64,000 bases of DNA from JALZVT01 sp964519335 (GTDB lineage Bacteria; Pseudomonadota; Gammaproteobacteria; Pseudomonadales; Azotimanducaceae), in the NCBI GenBank assembly GCA_964519335.1, contig CAZFIA010000003.1:19931-83930 (forward strand), read 5' to 3'. This document shows, in pieces, positions 28,178-37,592 of the stretch; position 1 is the stretch's first letter; the number at the start of each line of letters is the position of its first letter. The notes beneath the pieces are model-generated. The model ran no database searches and had not been told where the DNA came from. It worked only from the letters and a program-made list of their open reading frames with translations. A program made the position numbers and the translations under genes.

Positions 28178-29527
28178 TTGTTGTTTGAACGGCCCGCGGC
28201 TGGCCGCAAGGCGTTGCTCGTCCACGTTCGTTTTTCACAGAATGCGGAAGTTGATGAAACGGCAGAGCTGAAAGAACTGGTCACTTCTGCAGGCATGGAT
28301 GTTTGTGGGCTCGTGCTGGCTCGCCGTACAACACCCCACCGCCGCTGGTTCGTTGGTAGCGGCAAGCTGGAAGAAATTGCTGCGCACGTGCGCTCCACTG
28401 GCGCTGATGTGCTGGTGGCAAATCATGAACTCAGTCCTACTCAGCAGCGCAACCTCGAAACGCATCTGAAATGCGGGGTCCTCACTCGAACAGAACTGAT
28501 CTTGACCATCTTTGCCGATCGCGCGCGGACTCATGAAGGGCAATTACAGGTGGAGCTCGCCCAGTGTCGGCACGCGCAAACCAGATTGGTGCGCGGTTGG
28601 ACGCACCTTGATCGGCAAAAAGGCGGCGTTGGTATGCGCGGTGCGGGGGAGACCCAGATTGAGCTTGACCAACGAATGCTCGATGACCGCATCAAGAGCG
28701 TGCAGAAAAAACTCAGCCAGGTGCGCAAGCGCCGTGCTCAGGGTCGGCGCGCGCGCCGTCGCGCACAAATCGCAACTATTGTGCTGGTGGGATATACCAA
28801 TGCGGGCAAGTCCACATTGTTTAATGCGCTCACAGCAGGTGGTGCATTATCTGAGGATCGCTTGTTTGCCACTCTCGATCCCACCATGCGGCAACTCGAT
28901 GTGCCTGGTGTTGGTCAAGTGGTACTTGCAGATACGGTAGGCTTCATTCGAGACCTGCCGCATTCGCTGGTTGAAGCGTTCAAAGCAACGCTGGAAGAAG
29001 TGCAAGACGCTGACCTTCTGTTACTGATTGTTGATGGGGCCGACCCCGCCGCCGCAGAGCGACAGTCGGAAGTGCTTAAAGTACTCAAGGATATAGACGC
29101 CCATGAAGTGCCCAGGCTTACGGTCTACAACAAAGCAGATCTAATTGGGGAGAGATTGCCTGGTGCGTTGTCGGAGGTTTCTGGTGTGGGGGCTAGTCCC
29201 AATCCCGGTCGGGAGGAAGGGGGCCTGTCAGAGACGACGCCCGGGCAGAACGAAAAAAGTCGCTGGGTAAGTGCGCACACCGGGTCAGGTCTCGATGAAC
29301 TCACGCAAGCCATCGGCACGGCATTGGGCCGCGAAGCCTTGCCCGTAAAAATTTGCTTAACGCCTGTTCAGGGTCGATTACATGCTTGGTTGCATTCTAT
29401 TGATGCAGTCGTCGATGAGCGGAGTACCGAGCAGGGTGGTTGGGACATGCGGGTACTTATAGATGACCAGGGGCGACGTCGCCTGGATCAGGAGCAAGTA
29501 GAAATTACCCCTCACAGTAGACGTTAA
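28178..29527 (+). CDS. hflX: GTPase HflX
   Basis: About 449 residues; the start is a TTG at 28178 or the adjacent TTG at 28181, which gives the family's LFERP beginning. N-terminal ribosome-binding domain with ELSPTQQRNLE and QLQVELAQCRHAQTRLVRGWTHLDRQKGG, then a coiled linker and an Obg-type G domain: GYTNAGKST, LFATLDPTMR, ADTVGFIRDLPH, NKAD and the SAHTGSG closing loop. HflX splits stalled ribosomes. Between NKAD and SAHTG is an additional ~35-residue Gly/Pro/Ser/Glu loop (about 29160-29260) not usual in the family. Confidence 0.93.
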   Translation: MLFERPAAGRKALLVHVRFSQNAEVDETAELKELVTSAGMDVCGLVLARRTTPHRRWFVGSGKLEEIAAHVRSTGADVLVANHELSPTQQRNLETHLKCGVLTRTELILTIFADRARTHEGQLQVELAQCRHAQTRLVRGWTHLDRQKGGVGMRGAGETQIELDQRMLDDRIKSVQKKLSQVRKRRAQGRRARRRAQIATIVLVGYTNAGKSTLFNALTAGGALSEDRLFATLDPTMRQLDVPGVGQVVLADTVGFIRDLPHSLVEAFKATLEEVQDADLLLLIVDGADPAAAERQSEVLKVLKDIDAHEVPRLTVYNKADLIGERLPGALSEVSGVGASPNPGREEGGLSETTPGQNEKSRWVSAHTGSGLDELTQAIGTALGREALPVKICLTPVQGRLHAWLHSIDAVVDERSTEQGGWDMRVLIDDQGRRRLDQEQVEITPHSRR

Positions 29528-29666
29528 CTGTCGAACCATTTGCCGATAACCCGTGGCCAGGTAGAAGTGAAATCGGTCAGGCTGTCCCGTCATCGCATAT
29601 TGCGCCCATTGCGAGTGAGGAAAGGGGTTCATAGAATGCACTCTGGTGGTTAGTATCACCTGTTGG

Positions 29667-29683
29667 CTCCGGTGCAACCGGAG
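29667..29683 (+). terminator. Possible weak terminator hairpin between hflX and hflK
   Basis: CTCCGGT, loop GCA, ACCGGAG, then GCTTATTCTC. The stem is 7 bp and GC-rich but the T-tract is poor, so it may only attenuate transcription into hflKC or act as part of the hflK leader. Confidence 0.35.
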
Positions 29684-29721
29684 GCTTATTCTCGATCCTG
29701 CTTTTTAGGTGGCACATATAT

Positions 29722-30858
29722 ATGGCTTGGAATGAACCCGGCGGCGATAAAGATCCCTGGGGCGGACGCGGCGGAGATCAGGGCCCTCCTGATCTCGACG
29801 AAGCGCTAAAAAAACTGCAGGGACAACTTTCTGGCATTTTCGGTGGCGGCGGTGGCGGCAATCGTGGCGGCAAGTCGAGCGGGCTAAGCATGGGCATGAT
29901 CGGCGGTATCGCACTTATCGCCGTGCTGCTCTACCTGCTTAATGGTTTCTATATGGTGGATGAATCGGAACGCGGCGTGGTGTTCCGGTTTGGCAAGATC
30001 CGCGAGGCCGTTGTGAATCCTGGATTGCACTGGTATCCGCGGATGATCGATGAGATTGAGTTAGTTAACGTCTCGAAAGTGCGAGAACACGAGCATCAGG
30101 CATTGATGCTGACCGAAGACGAGAACATCGTAGATGTTTCTCTGGTGGTGCAATGGATTGTGGATGACGCTCAGGATTTCGTAATTAAGGTTAAAGATCC
30201 TGAAGTATCTCTCGATCACGCCACCGAGTCGGCGCTGCGTCACGTGGTAGGCAGCTCGGTTATGGATTATGTGATCACAGAAGGTCGAGCTGATCTAGGC
30301 GTGCAAGTACAAGAGCGGCTGCAAACATACCTGAATACCTACGGTACGGGCATACTCGTGCGAACTGTGAACATCAACGAGACTGGTCCCCCGCGCGAAG
30401 TTAAAGAGGCGTTTGATGATGTCCAAAAGGCAAAAGAAGATGAGAGCAGGCTCGTAAACGAGGCCAACGCTTACGCTGAGCAAAAACTTCCGGAAGCGCG
30501 TGGTGCAGCACAGCAACAGCTTGAGGCTGCAAACGGTTATCGTGATCGAGTTATTGCGCGCAGCGAAGGTGAGGCAGACCGATTTGTGAAACTCTGGACC
30601 GAATATTCGCAGGCGAAAAAAGTAACCCGTGATCGTTTGTACCTCGACGCTGTTGAATCTGTTATGGCGAACTCAAACAAGGTGTTGCTTGATGTTGAGG
30701 GGGGCAACAACATGCTCTATCTACCTCTCGATCAACTCCGAAATCGAGCCGCTAGCGAGGATGGTTTGTCCGATGCTGATTTGCGCAAGATCGCCGACCG
30801 GCTACGTTCCACCGCGACGCGTAGTGCTACCGGCACGCGTCGTGCAGACCCGCGCTAG
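29722..30858 (+). CDS. hflK: FtsH protease modulator HflK
   Basis: 378 residues. The glycine-rich cytoplasmic N-terminus (MAWNEPGGDKDPWGG and GGGGGGNRGG) is typical of HflK. One membrane helix follows (GMIGGIALIAVLLYLLNGFYMV, about 54-75), then an SPFH/band-7 domain beginning DESERGVVFRFGKI and a coiled segment rich in Glu/Ala. With HflC it builds the large cage around FtsH in the inner membrane. The conserved hflX-hflK-hflC order is kept. Confidence 0.96.
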   Translation: MAWNEPGGDKDPWGGRGGDQGPPDLDEALKKLQGQLSGIFGGGGGGNRGGKSSGLSMGMIGGIALIAVLLYLLNGFYMVDESERGVVFRFGKIREAVVNPGLHWYPRMIDEIELVNVSKVREHEHQALMLTEDENIVDVSLVVQWIVDDAQDFVIKVKDPEVSLDHATESALRHVVGSSVMDYVITEGRADLGVQVQERLQTYLNTYGTGILVRTVNINETGPPREVKEAFDDVQKAKEDESRLVNEANAYAEQKLPEARGAAQQQLEAANGYRDRVIARSEGEADRFVKLWTEYSQAKKVTRDRLYLDAVESVMANSNKVLLDVEGGNNMLYLPLDQLRNRAASEDGLSDADLRKIADRLRSTATRSATGTRRADPR

Positions 30859-30933
30859 GGCGTGAGCAAGACGTAAACATCTTATGAGAAACGAAAGTAC
30901 AAGATTCGCATTTAGAGAATCAGAGGATTTGGC

Positions 30934-31806
30934 ATGAGCTTCAGAACACTGATTATGGTCGTATTGTTGATCGTCGTGGTTGCCGTGCTACGCGATTCAA
31001 TCTATACAGTGAAAGAAACGGAGCGCGCTATAAAGCTGAGATTTGGCGCCGTTGTCGAAGCCGATGTCGCGCCCGGACTGCATTTTAAGCTCCCAATCGC
31101 CGACAATATTCGCAAGTTTGATGCGCGCGTGCTCACGCAAGACTCTGAGCCCGCGCGCTATTATTCGTTAGAAAAGAAACCGCTGATGGTTGACTCGTTT
31201 GCGAAGTGGCGTATTAAGGATGTAGGTCGCTACTACACAGCAACCTCAGGTGATGAGCGTAGAGGTCAATCACTGTTGGCCCAGCGCGTAAACGAAGGAT
31301 TGCGCAACCAAATCAGCCGGCGCGATATGCACTCTGTAGTGAGCGGAGAGCGAGAGGAACTTATGGTTGAGCTGCGTCATGATCTTGACGAGAGCATGCA
31401 GCGTGATCTTGGTGTCGAGGTTATTGACGTTCGTGTGAAACGCATCGACTTGCCCGACGACGTGCGTGGCGCGGTTTTTAATCGGATGAACTCCGAGCGT
31501 CAAATTGAAGCTCGCCAACATCGTGCTCAGGGTGAAGAATTAGCACTTGGCATTAAGGCCGATGCGGATCGGCAGGTGGTAGTAATCGATGCCAACGCTT
31601 ATAAAGAAGCAGAACAGCTCCGGGGTGATGGTGATGCTCGCGCGGCTCAGGTCTATGCCGAGGCATTTAGTCGCGACTCCGAGTTTTATGAGTTTTACCG
31701 CAGTATTAATGCGTACACCAAGGTGTTTGGTAGTGATGGCGACCTGATGGTGGTTGACCCCAACAGTGAGTTCTTTAAATACCTTAAAGACTCAGGCGGT
31801 AGCTAA
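30934..31806 (+). CDS. hflC: FtsH protease modulator HflC
   Basis: 290 residues. N-terminal membrane helix (LIMVVLLIVVVAVLRDSIYTV), SPFH domain starting ETERAIKLRFGAVV, and the GLHFKLPIADNIRKFDARV and QRVNEGLRNQISRR signatures. The partner of HflK; the two are 75 bp apart and co-oriented. Confidence 0.96.
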   Translation: MSFRTLIMVVLLIVVVAVLRDSIYTVKETERAIKLRFGAVVEADVAPGLHFKLPIADNIRKFDARVLTQDSEPARYYSLEKKPLMVDSFAKWRIKDVGRYYTATSGDERRGQSLLAQRVNEGLRNQISRRDMHSVVSGEREELMVELRHDLDESMQRDLGVEVIDVRVKRIDLPDDVRGAVFNRMNSERQIEARQHRAQGEELALGIKADADRQVVVIDANAYKEAEQLRGDGDARAAQVYAEAFSRDSEFYEFYRSINAYTKVFGSDGDLMVVDPNSEFFKYLKDSGGS

Positions 31807-31865
31807 GCCTCCTCAATAACCGCTTCTATTCTCGCACAAGAGCAAGAGAAGGAAGGAGAAGCCCC

Positions 31866-33128
31866 GTGTCTCAAGATTTCTGGCGCCTGCCTAAAGGCGT
31901 AGACGAAGTGCTGCCGCCTCGAGCGCGGCGGTTAGAGCTATTGCGGCGCGCGGTTCTTGATTTGTTCGATCTGTGGGGGTACGACTACATCGAGCCGCCA
32001 ATTATCGAGTATCTGGACGCATTGCTGGTAGGCAACGACCTTAAGTTGCAGACCTTGCAGGTTGCTGATCAAGTTAGTGGTAGAACACTGGGTGTGCGGG
32101 CGGACATCACATCGCAAGCGGCACGGATAGACGCCAATTCCTTGTCGACGAGCAATCCTGCTGCCAAAACAGATGCAACGCGACGGCTTTGTTACGCCGG
32201 CCCGGTTGTGAGGGCGAATCCCCAGGGGGTGCTTGAGTCCAGAGTGCCATTAAAGGCAGGGGCTGAAATCTACGGTTGTGTCGGCGTTGAGGCCGATCTT
32301 GAAATCATGTGCCTCGCGATTGATACCTTGCAGGCTGCAGGTGTGCGTGGTGCGGTTATAGAGCTTGGGCACGTGGGATTTGTTCGTCACCTTGTCGATG
32401 AGCTTGGGTTGTCGGAGAACCTGCAAAGCCAGTTATTTGAAGCTGTACGTATTAAGTCTGAAGCCGATATTACGATGATCATTGATAAGGCATTGGGTAA
32501 ACCCGATCGAGCGGACTCGATCGATCACGGCCAGCCTGCACAACGGTTGTGCCAGCTGGTTCGGCTTATGGGTAACAACTCAGCTCTGGATGGTGCCCGG
32601 GCCTTATTCAACAAAATGCCGTCGGGCGAAAGCACGACCTCGACTCTTGATGCGAAGTTGCTGGAGCTGGTTGAGCAATTAGACTACTGTGCGTCCCGGC
32701 TGCGGCAGTTGCGACCAGCGACTCAGGTGCGTTTTGACTTGAGCGCTCCCGTGGGCTTTGGTTATCACCATGCGTTGGTGTTTGCCTTATACGATCCCGG
32801 TCACGGACTGGCAGTCGCTCGTGGTGGTCGCTACGACGGCATAGGCGAGCAGTTCGGCGATGCCCGTCCAGCGACGGGGTTCGACGTAAATCTTAAAACC
32901 TTACTGGGTTTGCCTTCGGTTGAGGAGCAGCTAGATAGTGCTCCTGCTACTTCCGCGGTGTGGGTGCCTCTTGGCGTCGGTACCGAGGCCGATGGGCTGG
33001 ATCAGGCCATAGAGAAACTCAGGGCGCAGGGAGTGCGGGTGGTGCAGGCCTTGAAAGAAAGTGATCGAAGGCCCGATGAATGTACTCGAGAATTGCAACA
33101 CACAAGTAATGGCTGGGAGTCGCTGTGA
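31866..33128 (+). CDS. hisZ: ATP phosphoribosyltransferase regulatory subunit
   Basis: 420 residues from a GTG preceded by AAGGAAGGAGAAG. It is a catalytically inactive histidyl-tRNA-synthetase paralogue: PKGVDEVLPPRARRLELLR at the start, LRADITSQ-like GVRADITSQAARID, and GGRYDGIGEQFG. It partners the short HisG in the first step of histidine synthesis. Its place between hflC and purA is standard for gammaproteobacteria that use short HisG. Confidence 0.94.
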   Translation: MSQDFWRLPKGVDEVLPPRARRLELLRRAVLDLFDLWGYDYIEPPIIEYLDALLVGNDLKLQTLQVADQVSGRTLGVRADITSQAARIDANSLSTSNPAAKTDATRRLCYAGPVVRANPQGVLESRVPLKAGAEIYGCVGVEADLEIMCLAIDTLQAAGVRGAVIELGHVGFVRHLVDELGLSENLQSQLFEAVRIKSEADITMIIDKALGKPDRADSIDHGQPAQRLCQLVRLMGNNSALDGARALFNKMPSGESTTSTLDAKLLELVEQLDYCASRLRQLRPATQVRFDLSAPVGFGYHHALVFALYDPGHGLAVARGGRYDGIGEQFGDARPATGFDVNLKTLLGLPSVEEQLDSAPATSAVWVPLGVGTEADGLDQAIEKLRAQGVRVVQALKESDRRPDECTRELQHTSNGWESL

Positions 33129-33155
33129 GCGACGAACTTTTTTTTGGAATCAGTA

Positions 33156-34454
33156 ATGGGTAGAAACGTAGTTGTCATTGGCACCCAGTGGGGTGACGAA
33201 GGCAAAGGCAAGATTGTCGATCTGCTGACCGAACAGGTGGCGGCCGTTGCGCGTTTTCAGGGCGGCCATAATGCCGGTCACACCCTGGTAATCGACGGCG
33301 AAAAGACGGTTCTGCATTTAATACCCTCCGGCATTTTGCGCCCCGATGTTCAGTGCCTGATTGGCAATGGTGTGGTTTTGGCGCCTGATGCGCTGCTTCA
33401 AGAAATACGTGGTCTGGAAGAGCGCGGTGTGAAGGTGCGCGAGCGTTTGCGAATCTCGCCCGCCTGTCCGCTGATTTTGCCGTATCACGTTTCCCTTGAT
33501 CTGGCGCGAGAAGACGCACGCGGCAATGATAAGATTGGTACTACCGGGCGCGGCATCGGACCGGCTTATGAAGACAAGACTGCGCGGCGCGGCGTTCGCG
33601 TGGGTGACCTTGCGCACCCTCAGGCCTTTGCTGCCCAGCTTGCTGAGGTTATGGAGTACCACAACTTCATGTTGGCCAACTATTACAAAACAGACACGGT
33701 CGACTTTGCAAAAACTCTTGATGAGGTGATGGCGGCTAGTGAAGAGATACTGCCATTAATTGCCGATACCGGGCCTATCTTGCACAGACTCCGCGAGGCG
33801 GATGAGAATATTCTGTTCGAAGGAGCGCAGGGTGCACTTCTGGATGTTGACCTGGGAACCTATCCCTTTGTCACTTCGTCTAACACCACCGCAGGCGGCA
33901 CTTCAATCGGCAGTGGATTTGGGCCCCGTTATCTTGATTATATTTTGGGAATCACCAAAGCTTACTCAACGCGAGTCGGTTCTGGTCCGTTTCCCACAGA
34001 GTTGTTCGATGATGTCGGTGCTGAGCTTGCAAAGCGCGGCAATGAGTTTGGTGCAACAACGGGACGTCCCCGCAGGTGCGGCTGGTTCGACGCAGTCGCG
34101 TTGCGACAAGCAGTTGAGATAAACAGCATTTCTGGTTTGTGCCTTACCAAGCTTGATGTGCTCGATACCCTGGAAGTTATTCGTGTTTGCACCGGTTACG
34201 AAGACGATAGCAGCGGCCTGTCTACCGCCGGATTCGATGCGCACAATTACTCGCGCCTGAAACCTGTGTACGAAGAACTTCCTGGCTGGAAGAGCAATAC
34301 CATGGGTGCCAAGCGTCTTGAAGATTTGCCTACTGCAGCACGCAACTACCTCGAGCATATTGAGGAGGCCGTTGGTGCGCCTGTAGACATTATTTCCACC
34401 GGCCCCGATCGAGCCGAAACAATCGTTCTGCGTGACCCCTTCTTTGGACAGTAA
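33156..34454 (+). CDS. purA: Adenylosuccinate synthetase
   Basis: 432 residues from the ATG at 33156. GTP site VIGTQWGDEGKGKIVD, HNAGHT, then TTGRGIGPAYEDK, LFEGAQGALLDVDLGTYPF, STRVGSGPFPTE and TTGRPRRCGWFD. It converts IMP to adenylosuccinate. It is the last gene of the conserved plus-strand run; what follows until the tRNA-Leu gene is not the usual neighbourhood. Confidence 0.97.
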   Translation: MGRNVVVIGTQWGDEGKGKIVDLLTEQVAAVARFQGGHNAGHTLVIDGEKTVLHLIPSGILRPDVQCLIGNGVVLAPDALLQEIRGLEERGVKVRERLRISPACPLILPYHVSLDLAREDARGNDKIGTTGRGIGPAYEDKTARRGVRVGDLAHPQAFAAQLAEVMEYHNFMLANYYKTDTVDFAKTLDEVMAASEEILPLIADTGPILHRLREADENILFEGAQGALLDVDLGTYPFVTSSNTTAGGTSIGSGFGPRYLDYILGITKAYSTRVGSGPFPTELFDDVGAELAKRGNEFGATTGRPRRCGWFDAVALRQAVEINSISGLCLTKLDVLDTLEVIRVCTGYEDDSSGLSTAGFDAHNYSRLKPVYEELPGWKSNTMGAKRLEDLPTAARNYLEHIEEAVGAPVDIISTGPDRAETIVLRDPFFGQ

Positions 34455-34479
34455 GACGGATAATAAGACGGACACTGAT

Positions 34480-34668
34480 ATGGACACTAAACTGCTTGAT
34501 GTACTGGTCTGCCCCGTCACAAAAACCTCTCTGGTTTACCGCGAAGCCGAGCAAGAGCTCTGGTGTCGCGGTTCTGGGCTTGCCTATCCTATCCGGGACC
34601 AGATGCCGGTGATGCTCGAAGACCAGGCGAGAGTTCTGACCTCAGAAGAAAAGGCTATGCTCGACTGA
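34480..34668 (+). CDS. Trm112/YcaR family small protein
   Basis: 62 residues from the ATG at 34480: DTKLLDVLVCPVTKTSLVY followed by LWCRGSGLAYPIRDQMPVML. This is the Trm112p-like zinc-ribbon family (YcaR in E. coli). The first CxxC is reduced to CPVT, so metal binding is doubtful. Its role in bacteria is unclear. It lies 25 bp after purA. Confidence 0.85.
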   Translation: MDTKLLDVLVCPVTKTSLVYREAEQELWCRGSGLAYPIRDQMPVMLEDQARVLTSEEKAMLD

Positions 34669-34704
34669 TAGCCTGACCTGCTAGAATAGGCGGCCGAGAG
34701 ACCC

Positions 34705-34730
34705 TCTAGAGAATATCTAGATTGTCTAGA
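34705..34730. promoter_or_regulatory. Three TCTAGA palindromes in the folE2 leader
   Basis: TCTAGA occurs at 34705-34710, 34716-34721 and 34725-34730, start-to-start spacings of 11 and 9 bp, roughly one helical turn each, immediately before the folE2 ribosome binding site (CAGGAAGAG). A related CTAGAA lies at 34681. This looks like a cooperative operator, but the regulator is unknown. It does not match the Zur box consensus I remember. Confidence 0.4.
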
Positions 34731-34747
34731 CAGGAAGAGAACGTCAG

Positions 34748-35749
34748 ATGTCCAATTCAAAAGCACCTAAATCGCAGGCGCGCTCAGCCGCGAACACCAA
34801 GCGGCCGGAACTTGCCACCTTCAGCGAAATGCCTGACGTGCAACAGGGCAAGGTTCAGGATCTGCAAGATACACTCGACTGGGTGGGCATGGCTAACGTG
34901 CGGCAACCGCTGCTCGTTCGTGATGGTGGCAAAACCCATCAGGTGCATAGCAAGGTTCAAGTGTATGTCGACCTTGGCGATCCTGAGGCCAAAGGCATCC
35001 ATATGTCGCGCCTTTATCTGATTCTTGATGAGCATGCTGAAACTCGTCCACTAACGGTTGCCGGATTAAAACTGCTGCTCGGTTCGCTTCTCGAATCGCA
35101 TCGGGGTTTGAGCCATCGCGTTTATGTAGATTTTGATTTTGATTATTACCTTCGCCGCGATGCGCTGATTAGCGACAACTCGGGGTGGAACGCTTACCCG
35201 GTGACGCTTCGAGGTTCATTGATTGATGGCGAAATTCGGATTGAGTTACGCCTGGATGTGAATTACTCCTCGACCTGCCCCTGCTCAGCGGCGCTCGCAC
35301 GGCAGCTTATTCAGGAACAATTCGATACTGACTTCGGATCCAATGGCTCGGTTAAGGCCAGCGAAGTTAAGGCCTGGTTGGGCACCGAGCAGGGGATAAT
35401 GGCTACACCACACTCCCAGCGCAGCGTGGCTCAATTACGTGTGCAGCTAAAAGATGACCTCACCGAGTTTCCGATTACCGCGCTGATTGACTCAGTAGAA
35501 GACTGCTTGCAGACACCTGTTCAGACCGCGGTAAAAAGAGAAGACGAACAGGAGTTCGCCAGACTGAACGGACAGAACCTGATGTTCATCGAAGATGCAG
35601 GGCGCAGATTAAAGCAAGCACTGCGTACGAATGAGAGCCTGACCGACTTTTGGGTGCGTGTAGAGCATCATGAAAGTCTGCACGCACATGATGCGGTAGG
35701 CGTGTTTATTAAGGGCGTTGAAGGCGGCTTTGAAGCTTCGCCTGACTAG
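34748..35749 (+). CDS. folE2: GTP cyclohydrolase I, type IB
   Basis: 333 residues. Tunnel-fold enzyme with DVQQGKVQDLQDTLDWVGM, SRLYLILDE, NYSSTCPCSAALARQ (the catalytic Cys region unique to type IB) and ATPHSQRSVAQLRVQL. It makes dihydroneopterin triphosphate for folate (and possibly queuosine) like FolE but does not depend on zinc, so the genes are often induced by zinc shortage. A run of short palindromes precedes it. Downstream DNA to 35798 holds no gene. Confidence 0.93.
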   Translation: MSNSKAPKSQARSAANTKRPELATFSEMPDVQQGKVQDLQDTLDWVGMANVRQPLLVRDGGKTHQVHSKVQVYVDLGDPEAKGIHMSRLYLILDEHAETRPLTVAGLKLLLGSLLESHRGLSHRVYVDFDFDYYLRRDALISDNSGWNAYPVTLRGSLIDGEIRIELRLDVNYSSTCPCSAALARQLIQEQFDTDFGSNGSVKASEVKAWLGTEQGIMATPHSQRSVAQLRVQLKDDLTEFPITALIDSVEDCLQTPVQTAVKREDEQEFARLNGQNLMFIEDAGRRLKQALRTNESLTDFWVRVEHHESLHAHDAVGVFIKGVEGGFEASPD

Positions 35750-35798
35750 CGCTCACGCACATCTTTGTGTTTGTGCACTACACAAATAGGAGTAGCCG

Positions 35799-36935
35799 TT
35801 AACCGGCAGGTCGCAGGCGTAGTATCTTTCCTTTTGCGCTGTCGGTAAGTACATAAATCAGTCCGTCTGGCCCGATGCGTACGTCACGAATGCGCTCGTT
35901 GAGCTCCGTGAGCAGAATTTCCTGACCCGCCACAACGCCGTTCTCTATATCAACCCGGCGCAGACTCTTTTCCACCAGTCCGCCCGCCAGCAAGTCGCCT
36001 TGCCACTCTGCAAACGCGGAGCCCCGATATACTGCTAAGCCGCTGGCAGCGATAGAGGGGGTCCACTGCAATAGTGGTGCTGTGATCCCCTCGTACTCGG
36101 TATACGGAGAAATTAGCGCCCCAGAATAGTCGAGGCCATGACTTACCATCGGCCAGCCGTAATTGCTGCCAGGAACTAGAACGTTAATTTCATCGCCGCC
36201 GCGAGGGCCGTGTTCCTGTTCGTAAACCCGACCGTTTGACGAATCTATCGCCAGTCCTTGAGGATTGCGATGGCCGTAGCTGTAGACGTAGGGGTCGGCG
36301 CCTGCCAAAGAAGCTACGCCGTCGAGCAAGCCGTCTGCAGGAACTTCGCCGTTTGCTGTCATGCGCAGTACCTTGCCCATTTGGCTCGTTCGATCCTGGG
36401 CGTCCTCGCGATAATTGAATCCGTCCCCCGTGGTGAGTAGCAGATGACCGGTAGCATCCCAAACCATGCGGCCGCCGTAGTGCACAGGCGTGTCCTTTTT
36501 GTGCGCCACTTCAAATATCACCGTTGAATCAGCTAGTTCCATTTCTTTGAGCTGCGCGCGCACGACTTGAGTGGCATTGCTTTCGGGTGTGCCGGCTGCG
36601 AGAGACAAGTAGAGCGTGCGAGTCACCTCGAAGTCCGGGGCGAGCAGCACATCAAATAGCCCACCCTGACTTCGGACGTAAGCTGTTGGCGTGCCAGTGA
36701 TGGGTTCACTGACCCCGCCTTCAGGGTCAACATAGCGCAGCTCGCCAGATCGCTGGGTAACCAGCATTCTTTGGTCGGGCAGGAACGCGATGCACCACGG
36801 AAAATTGAGGTTCTCAGCGACGGTTTCGACCCGATAGTCTGGGCTGTCTTCAGCACCTAGAGCTGACGATGAGAAGCTGAGTGTTGAGAACAGGGCAACA
36901 ACTGTTAAGGCAGGCAATGATTTAGAAATCTGCAT
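35799..36935 (-). CDS. PQQ-dependent sugar dehydrogenase, periplasmic
   Basis: 378 residues from the ATG at 36935. A signal peptide (MQISKSLPALTVVALFSTLS...SALGAED) leads into a six-bladed propeller of the soluble aldose sugar dehydrogenase (YliI/Asd) family: LNFPWCIAFLPDQRMLVTQRSGELR, LSLAAGT, HYGGRMVWD, GHRNPQGLAID, EHGPRGGDEINVL and GSNYGWPMVSHG. It oxidises sugars in the periplasm with PQQ or an unidentified quinone. It faces folE2 convergently; no PQQ genes are in the window. Confidence 0.88.
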   Translation of the reverse strand: MQISKSLPALTVVALFSTLSFSSSALGAEDSPDYRVETVAENLNFPWCIAFLPDQRMLVTQRSGELRYVDPEGGVSEPITGTPTAYVRSQGGLFDVLLAPDFEVTRTLYLSLAAGTPESNATQVVRAQLKEMELADSTVIFEVAHKKDTPVHYGGRMVWDATGHLLLTTGDGFNYREDAQDRTSQMGKVLRMTANGEVPADGLLDGVASLAGADPYVYSYGHRNPQGLAIDSSNGRVYEQEHGPRGGDEINVLVPGSNYGWPMVSHGLDYSGALISPYTEYEGITAPLLQWTPSIAASGLAVYRGSAFAEWQGDLLAGGLVEKSLRRVDIENGVVAGQEILLTELNERIRDVRIGPDGLIYVLTDSAKGKILRLRPAG

Positions 36936-37068
36936 GGGCGCGCTCGTGTACAATCGTGAATGCGGAGGGTGCTGGCTCGACAGTGTGCGGGAAGCTGACG
37001 GGCTAGAAAAGGAGACTATAAGTACTGGCCATAACTAGTGGCTATTAAAAGCGGCGTAAAGGAGAGGC

Positions 37069-37560
37069 GTGTTGCGGACGTTGTTGGGTTACCTGGGGGC
37101 TGTAGCTGTGACTTATGTGCTGGGCGTAGTCGCTGCTAGCCAGCATGTTATAGGCCATTTCGAATCGATGTCTGGGGCGGCAGTAGGCTTTTCGAAGCGC
37201 ATCGAGTGGACCCTGACTGACGTCCTGGGCATGTTGTTACCGCCGATTTATCCTTTTGCCGTTGCCGTGATGATTCTGATCGCCTTTGCCGTCTGCGGCT
37301 TCTTAGTGCGGCGCATCGGCGGATTGCGCACTTTTGGCTTTGTACTCGCTGGCGCTCTTGGCATGGTGGGGCTGCATCTGGTGTTGAACTCCGTCGCCGA
37401 GATTAATGCGATCGCCGCCAGTCGCAATTTCGCCGGCCTTATGGGTCAAGCTATCGCTGGCGCATGTGGTGGTTTAGCCTATGTCTTTCTGCATCCAGAC
37501 CGTCAGGAATCTGGCGAAGACACTGCTGGTGCAAAAGCAGAACTTGGGACCGGATCTTGA
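37069..37560 (+). CDS. Small integral membrane protein, unknown function
   Basis: 163 residues from a GTG with GGAGAGG just upstream. Four probable membrane helices: about 4-22, 60-83, 90-110 and 120-143. The tail is short and acidic. I recognise no family. It ends at the point where the sensor kinase may begin (the TGA overlaps a possible TTG start at 37557), so the two are probably one transcript and the protein may be an accessory sensor component. Confidence 0.65.
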   Translation: MLRTLLGYLGAVAVTYVLGVVAASQHVIGHFESMSGAAVGFSKRIEWTLTDVLGMLLPPIYPFAVAVMILIAFAVCGFLVRRIGGLRTFGFVLAGALGMVGLHLVLNSVAEINAIAASRNFAGLMGQAIAGACGGLAYVFLHPDRQESGEDTAGAKAELGTGS

Positions 37561-37592
37561 GCGTTCGTTCCACAGAAACTGAACCCTTGCCG

